DNA of 56,132 nucleotides from an uncultured Clostridia bacterium (lineage in GTDB: Bacteria > Bacillota > Clostridia > TANB77 > CAG-508). Positions within the stretch are counted from its first letter, which is position 1; each line of letters begins with the position of its first letter. The position numbers and the translations under genes are program-made. Under the pieces are notes generated by a model that saw nothing but the letters and a program-made list of their open reading frames with translations, ran no database searches and had not been told where the DNA came from. Below, piece by piece: positions 25,357 through 34,500 of this stretch. The stretch lies in contig CALXYJ010000008.1 of assembly GCA_944392945.1 (NCBI GenBank), positions 1 through 56,132 on the forward strand, given 5' to 3'.

Positions 25357-26853
25357 TTATTCTATATAATAAATATCAAAACCTTCAATTTCTCCAGTTT
25401 TTTCATAATTTTCTTTAATATAATCTTTTATTTTGGTTGATTCTTGCGTGGTAATATCATCATACTTCGTTAAAATATATGTGTTTTTTAATTCTTTTAT
25501 TTTATTTAGAACTCTTTCTTCACCATTATATCCCCAATTCCCAATAAATGGTAAATCAAAATCTTGATAGTTTCCCTTTAAAATTAATTGATATATAGTT
25601 GAATCTGCTGAAAAAATTACTACATCTTTGTTGTCTTTTTCTTTATCTTTAACAAAATTTACTATATTTTTTATTCTAGTTTCCCATTCATCTGATACAG
25701 ATAATCCATAATATGGATCGTTAAAGTTAAATTTATATTCATCACTTGTAATCATTAATACATATCTGCAAATATAAAAAATATTTAAAGCTAAAATAAT
25801 TGACATATATATTATAACAATTACTTTAACAATAACTTTACTAAATACTTCTGGAAATCTAATTATAAATTGTTCTGCTATATACATACAATAAACTATT
25901 GATATTAATACTGCTAAATCCACATGATAATAATTAAATATAGGATATCCAATAAGCAAGCTAGGAATCATAAAACTAAAGAAAAAGTATGATGTTTTCA
26001 TAATTTTATTTTCATTTGATATATGACATACTTTCTTTACAATTACTAATCCCAATATAGCTAAAACTGGAATAACATATGGTAAAAGTGTAATCCATGA
26101 TGCTGATATATGATATGTAAACTCTCCAAGTCCTAAAAAGCAATAATTAATAAAATCTATAAATTGTCCTTGTATAGCTAGTGCAATACACCAAGTAGCA
26201 GTAATTAAAGCAAATCCAAAATATGTTGCAAATAGTTTTTTTAACATTTGCTTTTTATCTTTTTTGTAATTATAAATTGTAAATATTGTTAAAGCCATTA
26301 AATAATAAATTCCGATATTTTGCTTAGAGGCAAATACTAATGCAGATACTATACTTTGTTCAAGGACTTTTACTTCAAATTTATCTTTTTTTATTATTAA
26401 ATTCATACCAACTAGCCAAAACAAAATTGCAATAATATTGTAGCTTGCCCCATTTATGTATAATATCTTTGAAAATGGAATTATAAATAAAAAGATATAG
26501 ATTACTCCTCTAATAGTTGGAATCTTTAATTTTTTAAGTAGATTTAATATTAGTAAAAAAACTGTTTCAAATATAAATATTCCGAATAATTTATATATAA
26601 AAAAATTAGTTCCAAATAAGCTTAAGAAAATATTGCCCAAATAAAAAAATAATGGAGTTGTTATTACATTATTTTCTGAATATAAGTTAATTCCATTATG
26701 TAATTTAAATATATTACAAAATGTAAATACTTCATCTGATGCTGATGTTAATTGATTAAATATAATTTCTACTCCGGCAAAGCCTAAAAATATAATTATT
26801 GCAGAATATATCATATTAAATCTTTTTAAATAACCAATTACTCGTTCCTTCAT
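25357..26853 (-). CDS. polytopic GT-C type glycosyltransferase-like membrane protein
   Basis: A protein of 498 residues with about ten membrane helices. The first loop after helix 1 carries SASDEVFTFCNIF and then YSENNVITTPLFFYLGN, the acidic loop plus TP-x-F-Y-xx-G pattern of GT-C enzymes that use lipid-linked sugars (PMT/ArnT-like). The last 100 residues form a soluble domain with DVVIFSADSTIYQLI. The acceptor and donor cannot be told. The AGGAGAAT site is good and the gene starts nine bases after yqeY stops. Its place between yqeY and the M16 pair does not reveal a pathway. Confidence 0.8.
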   Translation of the reverse strand: MKERVIGYLKRFNMIYSAIIIFLGFAGVEIIFNQLTSASDEVFTFCNIFKLHNGINLYSENNVITTPLFFYLGNIFLSLFGTNFFIYKLFGIFIFETVFLLILNLLKKLKIPTIRGVIYIFLFIIPFSKILYINGASYNIIAILFWLVGMNLIIKKDKFEVKVLEQSIVSALVFASKQNIGIYYLMALTIFTIYNYKKDKKQMLKKLFATYFGFALITATWCIALAIQGQFIDFINYCFLGLGEFTYHISASWITLLPYVIPVLAILGLVIVKKVCHISNENKIMKTSYFFFSFMIPSLLIGYPIFNYYHVDLAVLISIVYCMYIAEQFIIRFPEVFSKVIVKVIVIIYMSIILALNIFYICRYVLMITSDEYKFNFNDPYYGLSVSDEWETRIKNIVNFVKDKEKDNKDVVIFSADSTIYQLILKGNYQDFDLPFIGNWGYNGEERVLNKIKELKNTYILTKYDDITTQESTKIKDYIKENYEKTGEIEGFDIYYIE

Positions 26854-26861
26854 ATATTCTC

Positions 26862-27305
26862 CTATTTATTTAATAATTCTTTTACACATTCACTTATTGT
26901 CTTTCCATCTGCACTAACTCCTAATTTTACTTTTGCTGATTGCATAACTTTTCCCATATCCTTTATAGAAGTAGCTCCTGTTTCTTTTATAGTTTCTTCT
27001 ATTACAGGAATTATTTCTTCCTTACTTAATTGTTTTGGTAAATATTCTTCTATTATTGATATTTCTTCTTTAACTTCATTTATTAAATCTTCTCTTCCAC
27101 TTTTTTCGTAATCTGGTAAAGAATCTTTTCTAGTTTTTGCTTCTTTTGCTATAATTTTCATTATTTCTTCATCATTTAACTCTACTCCACCATCTTTTTC
27201 TTTTTGTAAAATAGCTGCTCTTATCATTTGTACTACATTTTTTCTTACAATATTTTTTTCCTTCATACTATTTTTTAAATCTTCTAATAATTTTTCTTTT
27301 AACAT
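26862..27305 (-). CDS. yqeY: YqeY/GatB-tail-like protein
   Basis: A protein of 147 residues, the normal family length. The helical N-terminal part (MLKEKLLEDLKNSMKEKN, then RKNVVQMIRAAILQKEKD) and the C-terminal domain (KDMGKVMQSAKVKLG..ADGKTISECVKELL) match the YqeY family, related to the C-terminal domain of GatB and thought to be tRNA-linked. It follows rpsU, the usual neighbour in Bacillota. A GGAGGG site lies before the ATG. A terminator hairpin (27322-27361) between rpsU and this gene would reduce its expression relative to rpsU. Confidence 0.94.
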   Translation of the reverse strand: MLKEKLLEDLKNSMKEKNIVRKNVVQMIRAAILQKEKDGGVELNDEEIMKIIAKEAKTRKDSLPDYEKSGREDLINEVKEEISIIEEYLPKQLSKEEIIPVIEETIKETGATSIKDMGKVMQSAKVKLGVSADGKTISECVKELLNK

Positions 27306-27321
27306 ATAAATCCCTCCACAT

Positions 27322-27361
27322 TCAAAAAGGTTGGAATCAGATTATTCTAATTTCCAACCTT
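27322..27361 (-). terminator. terminator or attenuator after rpsU
   Basis: Arms AAGGTTGGAA (27327-27336) and TTCCAACCTT (27352-27361) pair perfectly. On the minus strand the hairpin is followed by TTTTT. Read-through would supply yqeY and the genes beyond. Confidence 0.85.
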
Positions 27362-27373
27362 ATTAATTTTATA

Positions 27374-27547
27374 TTAAAATTTTCTTTTTCTAGCTGCCTC
27401 TGATTTTTTCTTTCTTCTAACACTAGGTTTTTCATAATGCTCTCTTTTACGAACTTCTTGGATTACTCCATTTCTTGCACATTGTCTTTTAAATCTTTTT
27501 AAAGCATCTTCTATATTTCCATCTTTTACTTTTACTTCTGATGACAT
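27374..27547 (-). CDS. rpsU: 30S ribosomal protein S21
   Basis: A protein of 57 residues, beginning [20 protein letters not shown] and ending in the basic [13 protein letters not shown] tail. Both are hallmarks of S21, a small-subunit protein near the platform that aids initiation. The GGAGGGG site lies seven bases before the ATG. The promoter (27678-27706) is a near-perfect match to the vegetative consensus and leaves a leader of about 125 bases. The downstream terminator separates it from yqeY. Confidence 0.97.
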   Translation of the reverse strand: MSSEVKVKDGNIEDALKRFKRQCARNGVIQEVRKREHYEKPSVRRKKKSEAARKRKF

Positions 27548-27677
27548 TATATTCCCCTCCTTCCGGCTACTTACAACTGTGGGATAAATAAGTTTAGGGC
27601 AATATTAATTTTGATTGTTTATATTTTAACAACCCGTTTTTAATTAATAATATCACCGTAACTTTTATAGCTATTAT

Positions 27678-27706
27678 ATTATATATAAATAATACTAGCT
27701 TGTCAA
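27678..27706 (-). promoter_or_regulatory. strong promoter of rpsU
   Basis: Minus-strand TTGACA (27701-27706), 17 bp, TATAAT (27678-27683). It is a perfect match at both boxes and lies directly beyond the stop codon of nrdG. The leader 27548-27670 is unusually long for this window but shows no structure I can name. Confidence 0.88.
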
Positions 27707-27710
27707 TATG

Positions 27711-28235
27711 CTAATCGGTAAATTTTACCATCTTTATTTCATGATTTTTTAGAGTTTCTTTAACATCTATAATTCTTTGATTAGATGATCCTCTAAATCT
27801 TAAAGTTTTATCCATTTTAGATTCATCAAATTTACCATCTACTATAACATCTATATTTGATATAAGTTGTTTTGTCATATTTGAAGTTTGATATTCTGGA
27901 ATAATATCATCTTCAAAATCAAAACCTGTATAACACCAAATATTTTTATTTGGATATTTCTCTTTTACTTTTGTAACTAATCTGGCTAAGACTTCTTGAT
28001 TCTCTGGCTCTAATGGCTCTCCTCCCAATAAACTTAGTCCTTCTACATAATCATGGTCTAAATCATTCATTATTTCGTTTACTGTATCTTCTGTAAATTC
28101 TTTCCCATATTTAAAATTCCATGCCATCTCATTAAAACATCCTTTACAATGATGTCTACATCCACTTACAAATAATGATACTCTTACTCCTTCTCCATTT
28201 GCAATATCTACTTTCTTTATATCTGCATAATGCAT
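27711..28235 (-). CDS. nrdG: anaerobic ribonucleotide reductase activating protein (radical SAM)
   Basis: A protein of 174 residues. The N-terminal MHYADIKKVDIANGEG is the typical NrdG opening, and the cluster-binding Cys residues follow in CxxxCxxC form (C26, C30, C33). GLSLLGGEPL binds S-adenosylmethionine. It generates the glycyl radical on NrdD, so ribonucleotide reduction is oxygen-independent. The ATG at 28235 was preferred over a GTG three codons upstream because it gives the conserved start and a usable GAGG. Its usual partner nrdD is not adjacent; the next gene on the strand is the giant surface protein, and upstream lies the promoter at 28272-28300. Confidence 0.95.
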   Translation of the reverse strand: MHYADIKKVDIANGEGVRVSLFVSGCRHHCKGCFNEMAWNFKYGKEFTEDTVNEIMNDLDHDYVEGLSLLGGEPLEPENQEVLARLVTKVKEKYPNKNIWCYTGFDFEDDIIPEYQTSNMTKQLISNIDVIVDGKFDESKMDKTLRFRGSSNQRIIDVKETLKNHEIKMVKFTD

Positions 28236-28271
28236 TTTTTTCACATCCTCATTATTTGAATTGTTTTTACT

Positions 28272-28300
28272 ATTCTATATTCGCTAAATCGTAATGTCAA
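28272..28300 (-). promoter_or_regulatory. promoter of nrdG
   Basis: Minus-strand TTGACA (28295-28300), 17 bp, TAGAAT (28272-28277), about 37 bp before the start codon. The stretch upstream to 28450 is AT-rich with no further recognisable site. Confidence 0.75.
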
Positions 28301-28449
28301 ACTGTACTTCTTATGTTACTTTTATTTTTATAGGTTTATTTTTATGGTTTTTTCTAAATTTTTTACAAATTTTAGAAATACTAATATCAGCTTTTTTTGC
28401 TTAAATATAAAGCTTTTTATACAAAATAATATAATTTCTTCATATTTTA

Positions 28450-28511
28450 TAAAAAATGCACCATATCTAGCATTTTAACACAATAGTGTTCACTAAATAA
28501 GGTGCATTTTA
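28450..28511 (-). terminator. terminator of the giant surface protein gene
   Basis: On the minus strand, AAAATGCACC (28453-28462) and GGTGCATTTT (28501-28510) pair, and an inner AACAC/GTGTT pair can extend the structure. A run of six T follows. It lies 10 bp after the stop codon. Confidence 0.8.
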
Positions 28512-28520
28512 TTTTAACCT

Positions 28521-31500
28521 TTATTTATTTTTTCTCTTTTGTTTCTTAATTAGGATTCCTGCATAACTTAATGTTACTGTCTCTAATCCTACCATTGCTA
28601 TTAATACTATTAATAATGCTGTTGGGAATTCTCCTGTTTCTACTGTTATTATTGCTGTTGCTGTATCTGTGTTATCTTCTTCATTATTTTCTTTAAATCC
28701 TGGTACATTCTCTGTTCCTACTATACTTACTTTGTTAGTCTTCTCTCCCATGTTTTCTCCAGATGTTTCCCAGTTTAATAATACTGTATATTCTTTTGTC
28801 TCTCCTGCTTTTATCTCTGGTATTATTTTTCTTAATGTTCCATCTGCTTCTTCCCATGTTCCATCATTATTTGCTAGTTTCATTCCTTCTGGTATTTCTT
28901 CTTCTATTGTTGCTCTTCCGTCTACTTCTCCATTGTTTATTACTTTTATCTTGTATTCTATTTGTACACTTGTATCTTCTGTATTCTTTCTATAGATTTC
29001 TATTCTCTCTAGATCCCCATTTGTTGCTTCTCTTCTTTCTCCATTTACTATTATTCCTGTTATCTCTTTTTCTACCCCTATGTTAAATGGTTTTGGTTCA
29101 TAGTAATATGTTAATTCTATTGTATTGTTAACGATATCGTTTCCTTGTTCGTCCTTTGTTATTTCTACTTTCATTGTTCCTTGTTCTTCTGCTGGACTTT
29201 CTACTAATGTATAATACTCAAATTCTTTCGCTGTTGTTTGATATTCATCTTCTTTATATCCATTTATTACTACTTGACTATTTTGAAGCTCTCCTGTTTC
29301 ACTATTTGGCTCTTCTAATTCTTTTCCAGTTGTTCTATCTACATAGTGTACTATTACTTTTGCTGGTTGTCTGTAATAATATGTTACTACTTGTTTTTTA
29401 TCTGTCATTTTTCCTTTGCTATTATTTGGTAACATATTCTTTCCATCTTCATCTTCTGTTACTAATTCATAACTTAAGAATTCTTTTGATGGTATATCAT
29501 ATTCATCTCCTACATGTCCATTATGTATTGTTGCTTTTTCTAGTTCTTTTCCTGTTAGGATATCTATATGATGTTCTTCTACTACTGCCTTTTTTGCATA
29601 ATAGTATGTAACGGCCGTTTTATTATTTACTATGTTTCCTTCTTCATCCACTTCAACTTCTAATGTTCCTTGTGGTTCACCTTCAACTTCTACAAAGTCA
29701 TATCCTTCAAATGTTTTCTGCTCAGTTGTGTATGAATCTCCTTCATGTTTTGTTTTATCCACAATTTGTTCTGCTAAAGGCTCTTTTGTTAAGATATCTA
29801 CATAGTTTACTTCCAATTCTGCTTTCTTTATGTAATAGTAATTTACTGTTACTAATTCTTCTCCCATTATTCCTGTTGCATTTTCTGGAAGTTTTTCTTC
29901 TACTAAATCATATCCTGCAAATTCTTTGCTTGGTATGTCGTATTCATCTCCTACTTGTACTTCGTGTACTTCTGTATCTAATACTGCACCTGTCTTATCA
30001 TCTATGTGGTTTTCTACTAATCCTGTATATACTGGCTCATAGTAGTAAATTAGTGTTTGCTCTTCTTTTGTCATTTCTATTGTTGTCTTTTCTGGACTTT
30101 CTACTAATTTGTATCCTAAGAAGTCTTTTGAATTTGTTACAAATTCATCTCCAACTAGTCCTTCTTTTACTGTTGGCTCTTCTAGGTCTTTTACTATTTC
30201 TCCTGTTTCTGGATTTCTTTCCACATATCTTACTGTTGCTTTTGTATTTTGTAGATAATAGTATGTTACTGTTATGTCTTGTAATGTCATATTTCCTGTT
30301 TTGTTACCACTATCACTAACTAAAGTATATGTTTTTCCATCTTTCTCGATTGTTTCTTTTCTGTGATCTGTATCTGTGTTGTAACTGTCATCTACATGTC
30401 CATCTATCTTTTCTTGTGCTGTTAGTACTAAGTTGTTTGAATCATCTGTATCTTCATCTTTTTCTAAGTAATTTATTATTACTTTTGCTGGTTTTAATCT
30501 GTAATAATATATTACTTCTTGTGGTTTTTCTTCATTGAATTTTTCTATCGTTCCTTCTGTCTTTCCTACTGTTGCTTCTTCTACTAGTTCATATTTTTCA
30601 TTTATGTTCTTTGCTTCTTCTGTTGTATATGGTGTGCCTTCTTTTCCTTCTATTACTATATCTTGAATCTCTTGTCCTCTACTATCTGGCACCTTTGTCG
30701 TTGTTGTACTTCCATCTGTATTCATTATGTAGTAATGTACTGTTACTTTTCCATATTTGTTTGTATTTGTTACTATTTTGTCTGTAACTACATTATCATA
30801 GTATTTTAAGTCTCCCTCTGTCTTTTCTTCTTCTGTTAATGTATATACTATTTCTTGATTATTACTATCATATTTTGGTAAATTTTCGAATATATCATTC
30901 CATTTATTTGGATTAGATGGATCTTGTGTTGTTGTACTTCTTTGTGTTCCTGGTTTTGCTAATTCTAAAGCATATTCGCTTCCATCACTTCCGGTTAATT
31001 TGAATACTATGCTTGTTGGACGCTGTCCAAGTTTGTTTGAGTCATCTTCCCAAACTTTACTTACTGGTATATTTACTGTAAATCCAGTTGTTGTAGTTGC
31101 ATTTGCTGTTACTTCATCACTTGTCATAACTGGTGTTTCGTATTCTATATGTCCTGTAACAACATTTTTTATACTTACTACATCTGGGCTTACATCTTTA
31201 TATACTACTTTTATTGTTTTATTTACTGTTATTTCTTTTTCTTCTGTAATTTGTATATTTTCTACAGGTTCTTCCCATGTTATTGTTTGTGCTTGTGTAT
31301 CATATGTTCCTCCTGCTAAATCTGATCTAGCTTCATCTATTGCATATGGTAATGTATCTATTAATTTTACTGTTGCTTTTCCACTATAATCTGTTATTTT
31401 AGCAGTGTAATTTATATTATATGTTATTTCTTGCTCTAAGCTTTCTATTGTTGTTGTTCCTGTTTTACTTATGTTTTGTTCTTCTTTTGGTTCTACATAT

Positions 31501-34500
31501 GTATGCTCTGGTTCTTCTGGAACTTTCTTATCTTCTCCATTTTGATTGATATATGCTGTATTCTTTATCTTTGTTCCATCTATTAGTTTATTTACTCTTA
31601 CTTTAAACTCTACAACTACTTCTTTGCTAATATCAACTGTTATCCTAATTCCATTTGCTAAGTCTGTATCTGTTTTACTACTATCTGCAATATTATCTAT
31701 CTTTATTGAACCTTCTACAAATGTTGTTCCTGTTGGAATTGTATCCTTTACGATTACATCTCCTGCTCTTGTTCCATCATTTCTTACTTTTATTCTGTAT
31801 GTTATTTCGTCTCCTTCTCTTACTTTGCTTCCACTTGATGGCTCAGCTTCTTTATGTGCTGTTATATTTGCTTTTGTTACATTTGTTGTTACTTCATTTG
31901 TTGGTTCATTATCTACTGTTGCTTGATTTTTTAATGTCTTACTGTATTCATTATTTGCCAATGTATCTACTTTTCCTGCAAATACTACATCTATACTTCC
32001 ATAAGCTGGTACTTCTACTGGTATTCCATTCTTTAAGTTTTGTTCTGTGTAGACTGTATCAATGTTACCTATTTTTATTAGTGTATCTTTATCAAATGTT
32101 ATTCCTGCTGGTAATGTATCTCTTACTGTTACTGTTTTTGCTAGGTTTCCATCATTTGTTATTCTTATTGTATATTTTACTTTTTCTCCCTCTATTGCTT
32201 CTGTTTTATCTACCAATTTTTCTGCTCTTATTTCTGCTTTATATATTGTACTTTCTTGACTTCCTGTCACTTCTTCGCTTATTTTCTCTGGAGTTAGTAA
32301 CTTAATATTACCTTTAACATTGTTTGTTATTTTTTCTTGATTCATATCTAAGCCTACATACACAACTTTGAAATCCTTTGTAACATTTACTGTTCCATTA
32401 CCTGTAAAACTATTTATGTCAGATATGTTTTCTGTCCAAGTAATAGTCTTTCCTGTAGAATCGTAAGTTCCGCCTGCTAAGTCTGATTTTCCTTCATCTA
32501 TTGCATATGGCAATGTATCTATTATTGTTACCTCTGCATTTCCTATGTAATCTGTTATTTCTGTTCTATATGTTATTGAGTAGTTCATTTCTTGATTTGC
32601 TACTGTTATTCTATCTGTTCCTGTTTTATTTATTACTTGATTTGTTATGTTTGGTGTTTTTAATCTATAGTAATAAATTACTTCTGTATCTTCTGCAGAT
32701 ATTGTTCCTGTTGCATTTGAAGGTGTCGCTACCAATTCATAATTTTGTTTTACATTTTCTGCTGCATTTGTATTGTAGCTTTCCCCTTGTTTTCCCTCTA
32801 TTAATACATCTGCAATTTCACCACCATTTATATCTGTAACTCTTGTCTGTGTACCTTCTATGTAATAATGTACTATTACTTTTCCGTATTTGCTTACATT
32901 TGTTATCGTTTTAGCTGTTTGATCTACATTACCTTTTTCATAATATTTATTATTTAAATCTGCTTCATCTATTGTATATTTTATCTCATTACCATAATTA
33001 TCAAATTTTGGTAATGTAAATTCATGTTTCCACTCTGTATCTGCTGTTACTGGTGATTCTGCTACTACTTCCTCACCGTTTTTCACTTGTATTGTAATAC
33101 TTCCTGGACGTTTTTTAGCTATATCATTATTGTCATCCCATATTTTTGTTACTGGAATTGTTACATTTTCTCCCGGTACTTGGAATGTGTTTACTATTGT
33201 TCTTGTTTCTTGATTTACACTTGATTTAATGTAGAATTCATTATTTAAATCTAATTCATCAACTGTATAAGCTATTTCGTCACCATTTCCATCATATTTT
33301 GGTAAGTCATTAAATGTATATACCCAATTATTGCTATTTGAACTATCTGCATTTGCTTCTGTTACTTCTTGAGTATAATTTTTTCCATTTCCTGATACCT
33401 TTAATGTAATACTTGTTGGACGTTTTCCTGATTCGTTATTATTGTCATTCCATGTTTTTGTAACTGTTACACTTACCGTTTCACCTGGTACACTAAATGT
33501 ATTTGTTACTGTTTTATTTTCTTGATTTACTTCTGATGTATAGAATTTATTGTTTAAATTCTCTTCACTTAATGTATATTCGATTTCATTTCCATTTGCA
33601 TCATACTTCTTTAAATTATTAAATGTATATTCCCAAGTGTTTGTAGCAGATTCTATTGCATTACTACTTGTTAAAGTTTGTCTTGCAACTTCACTTCCTG
33701 ACGCACTTAAGATTAATGTAACACTTTCTGGACGTTTTTGTGCAGTATTATTATTATCATTCCATACTTTTCTTACTGTTACTGATGTTTTTTCATCTGG
33801 TACACTAAATGTATTTGTTACTGTTTTACTTTCTTGATCTATACTTGTTGAATAAAATTTACTGTTTAATTTTTCTTCACTTAATGTATATACTATTTCG
33901 TCTCCATTTGTAGCATTATATTTAGGTAAGTCTGTAAATGTATATAACCATCTATTTCCATCATTTGCATCTGCATTGTGACCACTTAATGTTACTTTAT
34001 GTGCTTCACTTCCATCATTTCCTGTTAATACTAATACTACATTGTCTGGTCTTTTATTTGCTGTGTTATTATTATCATTCCATACTTTTACTACAGGAAT
34101 TGATATTTTGTCTGTTGGTATTTTAAATGTATTTGTTATAGTTTTTGTATTTTGATCTATCTTGCTATTTGCACTTGTATAGTAAATACTATCTAATTCT
34201 TCACTTAATATATAGTTTATCTCATTACCTTTTGAATCATATTTTGGTAAGTCATTAAATGTATATATCCAGTTATTGTTGTTTGATGGATCTGCATTTT
34301 CTACTGTTAAATCTTGTTTATGTGCTTGACTAGCTCCAGTTAGTACCATTGTTACTTTTCCTGGTCTTTTTCCTGCAGAATTATTGTTATCATCCCATAC
34401 TTTTGTCACTTTTATAGACACCTTTTCATCTGGTACTTCAAATTTATTTGTAATAGTTCTTGCATCTTGCTCTATAACAGCATTTTCCTTTGTATAGAAT

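Noticed and set aside
27548..27670. Riboswitch or ribosomal-protein leader before rpsU
   Set aside because: The leader is long, but I find no known aptamer pattern or convincing stem; length alone is not enough.
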